NCBI RefSeq assembly: GCF_008364795.1
Contig: NZ_VTTM01000012.1
Location: 118,794 to 182,793 of the forward strand
DNA length: 64,000 nt
Reading direction: 5' to 3'
From: Azospirillum oryzae
Lineage (GTDB): Bacteria > Pseudomonadota > Alphaproteobacteria > Azospirillales > Azospirillaceae
Made by a program: the position numbers and the translations under genes. The notes beneath the pieces are model-generated. The model made no database searches. It was not told the DNA's origin and saw nothing but the letters and a program-made list of their open reading frames with translations. Below, piece by piece: positions 16,558 to 26,914 of the stretch (position 1 is the stretch's first letter; each line of letters starts with the position of its first letter).

Positions 16558-17154
16558 TCAGGCGGCGATGCCGATATGGATGGCGCTCGCCGCCAGCAGG
16601 GCGGCCATCGCACGGTTGAACAGCCGCATCCGCCGCCCATCCGCCAGCAGATGGCGCAGCCGGGCGCCTGCATAGGCCCAGCAGCCGACGGACAGATAAC
16701 AGATGACGAAATACAGCCCGGCGAAGATCCAGAGTCGGGCAGGATCGTCCCCGGCATAGGCACCGACCCCGGCCAGCGCCGCGACCCAGGCCTTGGGGTT
16801 CAGCCACTGCATGGCGGCGCCCTGAAAGACCGAGGGAGCCGGGGGTGGTTCGTCGTCGGCGATCGCGCCGTCGCTCCTCCACAGCTTCCAGCCCATCCAC
16901 AGCAGGAAGGCCACGCCCGCCCAGCGGGTCAGCGCAGCGGCGGCGGGCCAGCCGCGCAACAGCTCCGCCAGTCCAAGCCCGGCCAGCACCAGCAGCAGGA
17001 CGAAGCCCAGTGTGGCGCCGGCGACATGGCGCAGGGTGGCGCGCAGGCCGTGGGAAACTCCGCTGGACAGCGCCACCACATTGACCGGGCCGGGAGAGAT
17101 CGAGGCGGCCAGCGCGAAGCCGGCCATCGACAGGTAGAGCGTCATCATTGCCAC
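16558..17154 (-). CDS. LysE/RhtB-family exporter
   Basis: Inner-membrane translocator of 198 aa with six hydrophobic segments. The family start AASISPGPVNVVALSSGVSHGLRATLRHVAGATLGF contains the characteristic PGP motif, and WAGVAFLLWMGWKLWRS and QWLNPKAWVAALAGV (NPKAW) follow. It probably exports an amino acid or derivative; the substrate is not predictable. It follows the DUF2000 gene with a four-base gap, so the two form an operon. Confidence 0.9.
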   Translation of the reverse strand: MAMMTLYLSMAGFALAASISPGPVNVVALSSGVSHGLRATLRHVAGATLGFVLLLVLAGLGLAELLRGWPAAAALTRWAGVAFLLWMGWKLWRSDGAIADDEPPPAPSVFQGAAMQWLNPKAWVAALAGVGAYAGDDPARLWIFAGLYFVICYLSVGCWAYAGARLRHLLADGRRMRLFNRAMAALLAASAIHIGIAA

Positions 17155-17158
17155 CGCC

Positions 17159-17578
17159 CTACTTCAGCAGCGGCAGCGAACCGGTCAGCGAGCGCACCAG
17201 CGCCGCCGGGCCGTGGAGGCAGAGGCCGAGATAACGCAGCTCCTCCTGCCGGGTGGCGGCGAGCCGCCGGCTGTAATCGTCGTAGCTCTTGGCGCGCTGG
17301 GCGACGTCGGTCATGCCGATCACGCCCAACCCCTCGGCCTCGCGCTCCGCCGCGGTCCGGCGCAGGTCGCGCAGGCCGTCGGCGTCCGACACCAGGATCG
17401 GCATCACGATGGAGGTGATGCCGGGATGGCCGACGCCGTCGGCATCCTGCAGGTCGCAGCCCACCAGTTCGGGCCGCAGTTTCCCCAGAGTCATCGACAG
17501 GGCGGCGGCGGTGTTGGCGATCAGCCCCGGCGGCAGGGCGCGGTCGATGATGAAGGCACAGCGTGTCACGTCCGGCAT
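17159..17578 (-). CDS. DUF2000 family protein
   Basis: 139 aa. It opens MPDVTRCAFIIDRALPPGLIANTAAALSMTLG and contains GHPGITSIVMPILVSDADGLRDLRR; this is the DUF2000 pattern, related in fold to peptidyl-tRNA hydrolase 2. Function unknown. An earlier in-frame codon would add 24 residues, but AAAGGGA stands just before ATG 17578. First gene of an operon with the LysE exporter, near an AraC regulator, so a role beside amino-acid export is suggested by context only. Confidence 0.85.
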   Translation of the reverse strand: MPDVTRCAFIIDRALPPGLIANTAAALSMTLGKLRPELVGCDLQDADGVGHPGITSIVMPILVSDADGLRDLRRTAAEREAEGLGVIGMTDVAQRAKSYDDYSRRLAATRQEELRYLGLCLHGPAALVRSLTGSLPLLK

Positions 17579-17677
17579 TCCCTTTGTTGGACGAAGGTCA
17601 GGCCGGGGACTGTCGTGGATCGGGCGGGGGCCGGTATTGAAGGAAATCACCCACTGCCCGGCCCCTGTCGCCGCCGT

Positions 17678-18034
17678 TCAGATGCCGACCTCCACCGCCG
17701 CGTTGACGACGTAGATCTGCTCGTTGCGGTCGTTCTTGTCGGCCAGGAAGATGCCGCTCGGCGCCAGCATGCCGCCGCTGGTGACGTGGATGCTGACGGC
17801 GCCATAGGGGAAGACGGCCTTCACCGCCTCGTGGTCCAGCCGGTCGGCATCGGCCGGCACGGCGAGGTGGACGCGCACCTGCATCCTGCCGGTGTCGCCG
17901 TCGACCAGGGCGCGCATGCCGGGCATGGAGTTGCGCTCTATGGCGTTGCGCACGGCGCGGATGGCGGCCTTGGTCACGTCCTGGCCATGCAGATCCACCC
18001 CCATGCCGAGTTCCACGAACATCACCTGTTTCAT
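17678..18034 (-). CDS. Lin0512-family conserved protein
   Basis: 118 aa, soluble. It begins MKQVMFVELGMGVDLHGQDVTKAAIRAVRNAIERNSMPG and has VRVHLAVPADADRLDHEAVKAVFPYG. I recognise this as the Lin0512 family, small conserved proteins of unknown function and ring-forming fold. The start is ATG 18034; the frame stays open far upstream, but those codons overlap the Crp/Fnr gene on the same strand and are not used. The 146-bp gap to the upstream Crp/Fnr gene contains G-rich hairpin-like sequence. Confidence 0.8.
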   Translation of the reverse strand: MKQVMFVELGMGVDLHGQDVTKAAIRAVRNAIERNSMPGMRALVDGDTGRMQVRVHLAVPADADRLDHEAVKAVFPYGAVSIHVTSGGMLAPSGIFLADKNDRNEQIYVVNAAVEVGI

Positions 18035-18180
18035 CGCGTCGGGCCTTCCATGGCTGTCGGTCGTGGCTGTTGATCGACGGGGATGATGGCGCGTGGACCC
18101 GGGAAGGGCCAGGGGTGGCGGGGGGAATTTCGGGGGGTGGAAGGCGCCGGCCCCCCGCCTCGCACCGAACCGGACTCCCG

Positions 18181-19005
18181 TCACGCCTTCGAGCGGATTT
18201 CGCTGTCCATCTTGGCGCCGTTGTGGTGGTGGGCGCCGGAGAAGGCGCGCTCTAAGCGGCGGGGCGCCCGGATCAGGTGGAGGTACAGTTCGTCGAACTG
18301 GCCGACGGAGGCGAGCTGGCGCACGTCGTTGACGGTGATCCGCTGGCCGTTCAGCTCGATCAGGCCGCTGTCGCGCAGCCGCCGCAGGGTGCGGTTGATG
18401 TGGACGATGCTGAGACCCAGCGCATCGGCCAGGATCTCCTGCGTCACCGGCAGGACGAAATGCCCGTCGGTCACCATGTTGACGATGCTGAGGCGGCGCA
18501 AAAGCTCGACGATCAGATGGGCGGTGCGCTCCAGCGCGGTGCGGCGGCCCAGGCTGAGCAGCCGTTCTGCGACGATGGCCTCCTCCCGCGCGCCGGACCA
18601 GGCCAGCGCGGCGGCAAGGCGCGGGAAGGACCGGAACAGCTCGCCGATCTTCTCCGGCGGGAAGCTCGCCACCTCGACCGGGGTCAAGGTGGTGACGCTG
18701 TGGTCGGCCGATTCGAACAGGGTGCAGTACATGCCGATGATGTCGCCCGGCAACACGAAGTTGACGACCTGGCGCCGTCCGTCGGGCAAGGCTTTGTGGC
18801 GGATCGCCCATCCCTCCCTCATGACGCGGACGTCCCGATATCTTTCGCCCTGTTGGAGAAGATCGGTGCGTGGCGGCACGCGATCGATCGTCCTTTCCAG
18901 ATCGGCAAGATACATCTTTTCCTCATCCGACAGGACGAGGTAGCTGCTCAATTTGAGCCACAATGGAGTGGACTCTAGGGCGCGGCTCGCCGGGGCGCGA
19001 GTCAT
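18181..19005 (-). CDS. Crp/Fnr-family transcriptional regulator
   Basis: 274 aa. The cyclic-nucleotide-binding-type beta-roll (residues about 40-150: GERYRDVRVMREGWAIRHKALPDGRRQVVNFVLPGDIIGMYCTLFES) is followed by a C-terminal Crp HTH (LPVTQEILADALGLSIVHINRTLRRLRDSGLIEL). No Fnr-type N-terminal cysteine cluster is seen, so it is not a classical oxygen sensor. The subfamily with DGRRQ...GD(I/L)xG...LFE is common in alphaproteobacteria. The 30-residue C-terminal extension is basic. Targets unknown. Confidence 0.9.
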   Translation of the reverse strand: MTRAPASRALESTPLWLKLSSYLVLSDEEKMYLADLERTIDRVPPRTDLLQQGERYRDVRVMREGWAIRHKALPDGRRQVVNFVLPGDIIGMYCTLFESADHSVTTLTPVEVASFPPEKIGELFRSFPRLAAALAWSGAREEAIVAERLLSLGRRTALERTAHLIVELLRRLSIVNMVTDGHFVLPVTQEILADALGLSIVHINRTLRRLRDSGLIELNGQRITVNDVRQLASVGQFDELYLHLIRAPRRLERAFSGAHHHNGAKMDSEIRSKA

Positions 19006-19254
19006 GGTCGTCTCTTTGCCTTCTTTGTCCTAATATTGGCGTTTCGATAAACGGGCGCGCCGTTGAACCGGTTCCGCGATGTCTCGAACGTTTAGGGTTT
19101 TCAGGCGAGGCAGCCACAACATAGGTTAATCGGCCCGATATTTTTCTCGAACGGCCTGTGACGCGCAGCCGACCCGTGTGTTGTTCCCTATGCAATTGGA
19201 CCTACCGGCGGTTTGGCCGGGCGGGGCGGAGAACCAAATCGAACGGGGGGCATG

Positions 19255-19500
19255 ATGACGTCGGAGGAAGAGGCGGCGGGTATGGCCGCTCTCTCGATTT
19301 GTGAATCGCTGGTGATCGCCATGGTCGAAAAGGGCCTCCTCACGGTCGAGGAGGCACGGGGCGTGCTCGAGGACGCCGCTGCCGCCCATCTGCGGCAGGA
19401 AATGCCGGAACCGGCAAGCCTGCGTCAGGAGTTGGCGGTACGCTTCATCGAGCGTCTCGCCCTTCAGGTGGACGCCGCCGGCCACTACGGTCGCAGCTGA
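19255..19500 (+). CDS. Small hypothetical protein, 81 aa
   Basis: Acidic helical protein starting MTSEEEAAGMAALSICESLVIAMVEKG and containing LLTVEEARGVLEDAAAAHLRQEM. No family recognised. Two ATGs stand in tandem (19252, 19255) after a GGGGGG run; the second has better spacing. It ends 28 bases before the convergent hybrid kinase. High coding-like third-position GC supports it as real. An N-terminal extension to 19213 is possible but lacks a ribosome-binding site. Confidence 0.65.
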   Translation: MTSEEEAAGMAALSICESLVIAMVEKGLLTVEEARGVLEDAAAAHLRQEMPEPASLRQELAVRFIERLALQVDAAGHYGRS

Positions 19501-19527
19501 CGCACGGGTAAGGGCGGACCGGCGCGA

Positions 19528-21876
19528 TCAGTCCTGCAGGATGGTCGAATTGCGCCGGTCGCCGGTCTCCGGCCGGCCGGTGGGCTGGTCCGTCAGGGAA
19601 TCGCTCAACAATTGCGCGACCTCCTTGGCGGCGATCGGCTTGTGCAGGATGCGGTAGCCGCTGGCCTCGGCATCGGCGATGCGTTCTGGTGCGGTGTCGC
19701 CGGTCAGCACGACGCAGGCCGGGGCGGGAAATCCCCGCTCCCGCAGAGCGGCTTCGACCGCACGAAGGGCCTCCAGCCCGGTGGCGCCCGCCTCCAGCCG
19801 GTAATCGGCGATCACCAGATCGGGCGGGCGCGGCTGGTCCCGCAGCAGTCGGAGCGCGTCGGCGGCGCTGTCGGCCGCGGTCACGCGCCAGCCGAAATCC
19901 TCGATCAGCAGGGTCAGCCCCTCGCGCACCAGCGGATCGTCGTCGATCACCAGGGCGGTTCCGCGTCCGGGTTCCGGCGCCTGTTCCGCATTGGGTGCCC
20001 CGGATGCCGCCGTGGCCGCCGGCAGGGCGGAGGTGGGGATGTCCAGCGTGAAGCAGGACCCCTTGTTCGGCCGGGACGCGACATGCACACGGTAGCCCAG
20101 CAGCCGCGCCAGCCGGTCGACGATGGCCAGCCCCAGCCCCAGCCCCTTGCCACGGTCGCGGGTGGGGTTGGAGATCTGGTAGAATTCGTGGAAGATCCGC
20201 TCCAGATGCTCGGGCGGGATGCCGATGCCGGTGTCGTAGACCTGGATGCGCAAGGCCCCCGGACGATGGCGGCAGCCCAACAGGATGCGGCCGTGGTCGG
20301 TGTAGCGCAGCGCGTTCTCCACCAGATTGCGGATGATCCGTTCCAGCAGCGCCGGGTCGGCGTTCAGCGTCACGTTGGTGGGGACGCTGCGGAAGGCGAC
20401 GCCCTTCTCCGCGGCGCGCAGCCGGTATTCTCCCTCCAGCCGGGCGAAGATGGTGCCGAGCGACACCGCCTGGATGTTGGGGGAGACCGTGCCGGCATCC
20501 AGCTTGGAGATGTCCAGGATGGCATCGAGCAGGCGGCACAGCGCGTCCATCGACGCCTCGATGCTGCCGACCAGCGATGCCGCGGGATGGTCGCCCAGCC
20601 GGATCGCCAGGGCGGAGGTCAGCAGGACCAGCGACTGCACCGGCTGGCGCAGGTCGTGGCTGGCCGCCGCCAGGAAATGCGTCTTGGCGGCGTTGGCGCG
20701 CTCCGCCACCATCAGCGCCATCACCGCCTCCTGGCGCGAGCGCTCCTCCTCGTTGCGGGCGCTTTCCGCCTCGGCGCGGGCCTGTTCGGCGCGCTCGGCC
20801 AAGGTGCGCTGGATGGTGATCTCCTCCGCCGCGCGCATCTCGCGCTCGCGCTGGATCGCCGCGATGTGGTCCAGCATGGCGTTGAAGCCGCGCGCCAGCG
20901 CCGAAACCTCGTCGTTGCCGCGCACCCGGGCGCGCTGCCCGGTGAAGCCGTCGGTGGCGATGGCGCCGGCCAGCCGTTCCAGTTCGCGCAGGGACCGGGT
21001 CATGTGGTTGCCGACGGCGCGGCTGCCGATATAGATCGCCAGCAGGGAGAGGATTGCCACCAGACCATAGGCGGGCAGCATCCAGGACAAGTGCGCCGTG
21101 GTCGGCGTATCCGGCGCCTCCAGCCGCAGCTTCAACCCCAGCTTCGCCAGCCGTTCCGGCACGGTCAGCGGCACCGTCACCGCCATCATGTCGGGCCGAA
21201 CCGGCGGGGGCGGCCCGCTGCCGTGGAGAAGCTCCGCCTCCGGATGCAGGACCAGGGAGTCGAGCGGCACCTTGTAGAGCAGCGCCCCTTCCGGCGAGGC
21301 GGTGCGGGAATAGATCAGCATCTCCGCCGCCAACAGGAACTGGGTTTCGCCCTCCTGCACCACCCTGGCGGCGGGCTTGCCGGCGGCGATGGCGGCGCGC
21401 AGCCAGGCCATGTCGGCCGGCCCAATGGCCAGCGGGGCGACATGGCGCCCGTTGTCGGCGATCGGCTCGCCTTCGAAATCGGTGAAGACCAGCGCCACCG
21501 GCACGCTGGCGATGTGGTTGAAGCTGCCCAGGAAGGGGATCAGATAGGTCTCCTTACCCGCCGAATCGACCAGCGCCGTGGCGAGCACGCTGTTTTCGGT
21601 CAGTTCGCGCACCGTCGTCACCAGCGTGGACAGCAGCCCTTCGGTCTGGCGGGCGGCGAGGCTGGCGTTCGCCTCCACATTGGCATGGTGCTGGCGCACC
21701 AGATGGCGGCTCGACACCAGATACAGGCTGGCGCCGATCAGGATGGCGATCAGCACGCCCAGCGCCAGCGACACCAGCGCGAAGCGGCGGGCCAGCCGCC
21801 CGGACGTCAGCATCCGCTGGGCGACCCGGGGGATGGTGCCGTTGTGGATCGGGCCGGTGGGGTTTGGATCGGTCAT
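19528..21876 (-). CDS. Hybrid sensor histidine kinase with C-terminal receiver
   Basis: 782 aa, inner membrane. Transmembrane helix 1 (about residues 32-56), a periplasmic sensor of about 210 residues, transmembrane helix 2 (about 262-285), HAMP (to about 335), and a coiled coil rich in Ala/Glu/Arg. Then come the H-box AASHDLRQP (His near 407), N-box NLVENALRYTD, the G-boxes DTGIGIPPEH and GKGLGLGLAIV, and a C-terminal REC domain with VIDDDPLV and the phospho-acceptor Asp in VIADYRL. ATG 21876 (GAGGG upstream) follows the stop of the periplasmic-binding gene by eight bases; a TTG at 21888 is the alternative. It is probably fed by that binding protein. Confidence 0.9.
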   Translation of the reverse strand: MTDPNPTGPIHNGTIPRVAQRMLTSGRLARRFALVSLALGVLIAILIGASLYLVSSRHLVRQHHANVEANASLAARQTEGLLSTLVTTVRELTENSVLATALVDSAGKETYLIPFLGSFNHIASVPVALVFTDFEGEPIADNGRHVAPLAIGPADMAWLRAAIAAGKPAARVVQEGETQFLLAAEMLIYSRTASPEGALLYKVPLDSLVLHPEAELLHGSGPPPPVRPDMMAVTVPLTVPERLAKLGLKLRLEAPDTPTTAHLSWMLPAYGLVAILSLLAIYIGSRAVGNHMTRSLRELERLAGAIATDGFTGQRARVRGNDEVSALARGFNAMLDHIAAIQREREMRAAEEITIQRTLAERAEQARAEAESARNEEERSRQEAVMALMVAERANAAKTHFLAAASHDLRQPVQSLVLLTSALAIRLGDHPAASLVGSIEASMDALCRLLDAILDISKLDAGTVSPNIQAVSLGTIFARLEGEYRLRAAEKGVAFRSVPTNVTLNADPALLERIIRNLVENALRYTDHGRILLGCRHRPGALRIQVYDTGIGIPPEHLERIFHEFYQISNPTRDRGKGLGLGLAIVDRLARLLGYRVHVASRPNKGSCFTLDIPTSALPAATAASGAPNAEQAPEPGRGTALVIDDDPLVREGLTLLIEDFGWRVTAADSAADALRLLRDQPRPPDLVIADYRLEAGATGLEALRAVEAALRERGFPAPACVVLTGDTAPERIADAEASGYRILHKPIAAKEVAQLLSDSLTDQPTGRPETGDRRNSTILQD

Positions 21877-21884
21877 CCGTGCCC

Positions 21885-23105
21885 TCAATCCACCGGAACC
21901 AGCACGCCGTCGGCGCGGAAGCGGGCCATCAGCAGGTCGTCCGGCCCCAGCGCCTCGTGCCGGCCGGGGGCGAAGGGACGGTCGTAGTCGCGGGTCACCC
22001 CGTGATAGGGGCCGACCTGTTCCAGCGCGTCGCGCACGGCGGCGCGGTCGGTGGTGCCGGCGCGGTCGATGGCGAGCGCCAGGATGCGGGTCAGATCATA
22101 GGCGTGCAGGAATCCCACCGGCGACACGATGTCTTCCGGCCGGTGGATGTCGAACAGGCGTCCGGCGGTGTCCAGCACCGGAGCCAGCCGGTCCTTGGGG
22201 ATGCGGAAGGGGCTGAAGGTCTGGACCACGCTGAAGTCCACCTCCTGCAGGGCCGGCCCGGCCTGTCCGACGAAATCGCCACCGGTGACGCCCCAATGGC
22301 TGAGGATCGGCAGCCGCCGCGCCGGCGGCAGGGCGGCAACCTCGCGCACCAGCACGGCGGCCTCGTCGTCGTTGGCGACCAGCAGGATCGCCTGGGCGCC
22401 GGCATCGGCCAGCGCCTTGTACTTGTCGATCAGGGTGCGGTCGCGCCAGTTGTACCAGGCGGTGCCGACCAATTCCGGCGTCCTGTGCCGCACGAGGTGG
22501 CGGTTGGCCGCCTCCAGGTTGGAGCGGCCCCAGGCGGTGTTGGTCAGCAGGAGCCCGACGCGGGTCAGGCCGCGGTCGGTGGCACGCTTCAGCAGGAATG
22601 GCATCGCCAGGCTGTCGCGCAGCGACAGGCGGAAGATGTAATTGGGCTCCATCCCGTTGTCGACGATTGCGTCGGCCGACGACCAGGGGGCCAGGAACAG
22701 GGTGCGGGTCTGTTCCAGGATCGGCAGTTCCTCGATCACCACCGGGCTGAACCGGCCGCCGAAGACGGCGACCAATCCGGGGATGGTGGCCAGTTCCCGG
22801 ATGTTCTTGATTCCGCGGGCGGAAATCGAGCGGTGTTCGCGCGTGACCAGCGTCAGCGGCCGGCCGCCCAGAACACCGCCGCCGCGGTTGATGTCGTCGA
22901 TGGCTGTCAGGATCCCGCGCTCGATCGATTCGGCCGAGGTGCTGTTGTTCAGCCCGAATTCGCCGTCCAGCGCCAGCACCACCGGTTCCCCGGCACTTTG
23001 CCGCTCCACCTGCCCGGCGGCGCCAGCCGGTACTGCCGCAAGCGAAAGCGCGAGGGCAAGCAGAACCAGAATTGGGCGGAACAGGCGGAGGACTTCGGAA
23101 AACAT
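21885..23105 (-). CDS. Periplasmic ligand-binding protein (branched-chain amino acid type), partner of sensor kinase
   Basis: 406 aa with a clear signal peptide (hydrophobic VLLALALSLAAV, cleavage near AGA at residues 27-29). It has the type I periplasmic-binding fold: GILTAIDDINRGGGVLGGRPLTLVTREH, then AVFGGRFSPVVIEELPILEQ, and GLLLTNTAWGRSNLEAA. No ABC permease or ATPase is beside it. Instead it lies directly upstream of a hybrid histidine kinase, so a sensory rather than transport role is likely. The ligand is unknown. Confidence 0.87.
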   Translation of the reverse strand: MFSEVLRLFRPILVLLALALSLAAVPAGAAGQVERQSAGEPVVLALDGEFGLNNSTSAESIERGILTAIDDINRGGGVLGGRPLTLVTREHRSISARGIKNIRELATIPGLVAVFGGRFSPVVIEELPILEQTRTLFLAPWSSADAIVDNGMEPNYIFRLSLRDSLAMPFLLKRATDRGLTRVGLLLTNTAWGRSNLEAANRHLVRHRTPELVGTAWYNWRDRTLIDKYKALADAGAQAILLVANDDEAAVLVREVAALPPARRLPILSHWGVTGGDFVGQAGPALQEVDFSVVQTFSPFRIPKDRLAPVLDTAGRLFDIHRPEDIVSPVGFLHAYDLTRILALAIDRAGTTDRAAVRDALEQVGPYHGVTRDYDRPFAPGRHEALGPDDLLMARFRADGVLVPVD

Positions 23106-23289
23106 TGACCGTCGTTCGATTGGATCGGCGGACGGAAGATCGGCTCCCGCACGCGTAACGCGGCACTATGGGTGGGTGGACCGGCGGGGTCAATCTGCCC
23201 TTCGGCCGAGCAGCGGATGCGGAACACCTGTGCCGTTGTGGCAAGTTGCTTGTCGGCAGCGCTCATTATTATCGCAGGGGGCAAAATTG

Positions 23290-23331
23290 CGACAGGCGCG
23301 CCATCCGGCGGTGGGCGGCGCGCGCCTGTCG
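23290..23331 (-). terminator. Rho-independent terminator after osmC
   Basis: Perfect 12-bp stem CGACAGGCGCGC / GCGCGCCTGTCG with an 18-base G/C-rich loop. On the minus strand it is followed by AATTTTG. It begins 21 bases past the osmC stop. Confidence 0.75.
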
Positions 23332-23351
23332 GGTGGATCGGACCGGCTTGC

Positions 23352-23777
23352 TCAGACCAGTTTGGCGGTCAGGCTGATCTCGGTTCCGGCCAGCGCCTTC
23401 GACACCGGGCAGTTGGCCTTGGCGCCATTCGCCTGCTCCTGGAAGGTGGCCTCGTCGATGCCGGGGATTTCCGCCTCGCACTCCAGCTCGATCCGGCTGA
23501 TGGCGAAGCCGGCGCCGGCCTTCTCCAGATGCACCTTGGCGGTGGTGTGGACGCGGGTCGGCGTGTGTCCGGCCTGACTGAGTCCGGCCGACAGCGCCAT
23601 GGAGAAGCAGCCGGCATGCGCCGCCGCGATCAACTCCTCAGGATTGGTGCCCTGGCCGTTCTCGAAGCGCGACGGAAAGGAGTAGCTGCCTTCGAAGGCG
23701 CCGCTGCCCAGCCGCATCTTGCCGCTGCCCGATTTCAGGTCGCCGCGCCATTCGGCATCCGATTGCCGCATCGCCAT
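23352..23777 (-). CDS. OsmC-family peroxiredoxin
   Basis: Cytosolic thiol-dependent peroxidase of the OsmC/Ohr superfamily, 141 aa. Peroxidatic Cys is in AAAHAGCFSMALSAGL (about residue 57) and the second in KANCPVSKAL (about 123). The opening AEWRGDLKSGSGKMRLGSGAFEGSYSF matches OsmC rather than Ohr. It detoxifies organic or hydrogen peroxides in the general stress response. Transcribed alone, with a terminator following. ATG 23777 is preceded by AAGGGGA. Confidence 0.92.
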   Translation of the reverse strand: MAMRQSDAEWRGDLKSGSGKMRLGSGAFEGSYSFPSRFENGQGTNPEELIAAAHAGCFSMALSAGLSQAGHTPTRVHTTAKVHLEKAGAGFAISRIELECEAEIPGIDEATFQEQANGAKANCPVSKALAGTEISLTAKLV

Positions 23778-23929
23778 GGTGATGTCTCCCCTTGCTGGTC
23801 ATGGTCGGACCGGCCCGCCGCCATCGCGGGGACCGGTCGAGCCTGACCTAGGGCCATCGACCGCGGCGGCCAGCCGCATACTCCCTTCGCGCCGCCTTCG
23901 CGCTGCCGGTCCTTTACAGCCAGCGTTTT

Positions 23930-25228
23930 CTAAAGCCAATCAGGCACGCGCTCGGCCGCCAGCATCTCCTCCACCGTCGGGCGGGGGCGGATGACGGAGA
24001 AGCGGTCGCCGTTGACCAGCACCTCCGGTACCAGCGGCCGGGTGTTGTAGGTCGAGGCCATCACCGCGCCATAGGCGCCGGCCGACAGGAAGGCGACGAG
24101 GTCGTCGTCGGCCAGCGGCGGCAGCGGGCGCTGCAGGGCGAAGGTATCGCCGCTCTCGCACACCGGGCCGACCACGTCGTAGGGCTCGGCAGCGGCCCCT
24201 TCGGCCGGCTCCGCGACGGGCACGATGCCGTGATAGGCGTCGTACAGCGACGGGCGGATCAGGTCGTTCATCGCCGCGTCGACGATGGCGAAGCGGCGGT
24301 GCAGCCCCTGCTTCACATAGATGACGCGGCTGACCAGGATGCCGGCGTTGCCGACCAGCGAGCGGCCCGGCTCCAGCGTGATGCGGCAGCCGAGATTGCC
24401 GGTGATGGAGCGCACCATCGCGGCATAGTCGGCCAGATCGGGCGGCGCCTCGTTCTTGTAGGTGATGCCGAGACCGCCGCCGAGGTCCAGGCGCTGGATG
24501 TCGTGGCCGTCCTCGCGCAGCTGGTGCAGCAGGGCCGCCACCCGCTCGTAAGCGGCGCGGAAGGGGGCGAGGTCGGTCAGCTGCGATCCGATATGAACGG
24601 CGATGGCGACCGGCTTGATGCCCGGCAGGGCCGCGGCGCGGCGGTAGATCTCGCGCGCGTGGTCATAGTCGATGCCGAACTTGTTCTCTTTCTTGCCGGT
24701 GGCGATCTTGGCGTGGGTCTTGGCGTCGACGTCCGGATTGACGCGGAAGGCGATGGGAGCCTCCACGCCCATGGACGAGGCGATCTGGCTCAGCGCCTCC
24801 AGTTCCGGCACCGATTCGACGTTGATCTGGTGGATGCCGGCCTCAAGCGCGGCGCGCAGGTCGTCGCGGGTCTTGCCGACGCCGGAAAAGACGATGCGTT
24901 CCGCCGGGATGCCGCCGGCGAGCGCCCGCTTCATCTCGCCCACCGACACCACGTCGCCGCCGGCGCCCAGCTTGGACAGGGTGCGGATGACGGCGAGGTT
25001 GGAATTGGCCTTCAACGCATAGCAGACGCCGGCGTCCTGGCCGGCGAAGGCGCCGGCATAGGCGTTGTAGTGCGATTCCAGCGCCGCGGTGGAATAGAGG
25101 TAGAAGGGGGTGCCCACCTCCCGCGCGATATCCTCCAGCGACACGGATTCGGCGTGCAGAACGCCGTTGCGGTAGGCGAAGACGCTCATCGGCGAGCCAT
25201 TCGGAGAACCGGGGCGGGCGGCGTTCAT
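23930..25228 (-). CDS. lysA: Diaminopimelate decarboxylase
   Basis: PLP enzyme (alanine-racemase fold type III) making L-lysine from meso-diaminopimelate, 432 aa. PLP lysine is in VCYALKANSNLAV (about residue 64). HVGSQLTD-type segment appears as VHIGSQLTDL; the glycine-rich phosphate loop is LDLGGGLGI, substrate Arg in LEPGRSLVGNAG, and the catalytic Cys region VCESGDTFA. Start ATG 25228 overlaps the upstream lipoprotein stop as ATGA, which implies coupling; ATG 25189 is a shorter alternative. Third gene of argH-lipoprotein-lysA. Confidence 0.96.
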   Translation of the reverse strand: MNAARPGSPNGSPMSVFAYRNGVLHAESVSLEDIAREVGTPFYLYSTAALESHYNAYAGAFAGQDAGVCYALKANSNLAVIRTLSKLGAGGDVVSVGEMKRALAGGIPAERIVFSGVGKTRDDLRAALEAGIHQINVESVPELEALSQIASSMGVEAPIAFRVNPDVDAKTHAKIATGKKENKFGIDYDHAREIYRRAAALPGIKPVAIAVHIGSQLTDLAPFRAAYERVAALLHQLREDGHDIQRLDLGGGLGITYKNEAPPDLADYAAMVRSITGNLGCRITLEPGRSLVGNAGILVSRVIYVKQGLHRRFAIVDAAMNDLIRPSLYDAYHGIVPVAEPAEGAAAEPYDVVGPVCESGDTFALQRPLPPLADDDLVAFLSAGAYGAVMASTYNTRPLVPEVLVNGDRFSVIRPRPTVEEMLAAERVPDWL

Positions 25229-25415
25229 GGGAACTGCACTCCGGAACCGGCCGGCTTGGCGGGCTTCGGGTCCTGTGAGGGGTTGGGGTAGGTGCGCGGG
25301 AACGGATCGACCTGACCTTCCGGAACCGGGCTGTCGACGAATTTCGGCTTCTTGCCGCAGCCCGCCAGCGCCAGGGCGCCGGTCAGGGCGAGGATGGTCA
25401 GGGTCAGACTGCGGT

Positions 25416-25419
<4 letters not shown>
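25225..25419 (-). CDS. Small lipoprotein, LptM/YifL-like
   Basis: 64 aa. Short signal peptide with lipobox ALAGC (Cys21), then a Lys/Pro-rich tail (GKKPKFVDSPVPEGQVDPF). GTG start overlaps the argH stop (GTGA) and its own stop overlaps lysA ATG (ATGA), so all three are translationally coupled. Small lipoproteins of this kind between argH and lysA are assigned to the LptM/YifL group that helps LptD maturation in the outer membrane; that role is family inference. Confidence 0.85.
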
Positions 25420-26864
<1,445 letters not shown>

Positions 26865-26914
26865 GGGGACGGATACCGGGGCATTCGGGTGAAGGGGAGC
26901 GAGGAAGCGTGAGT

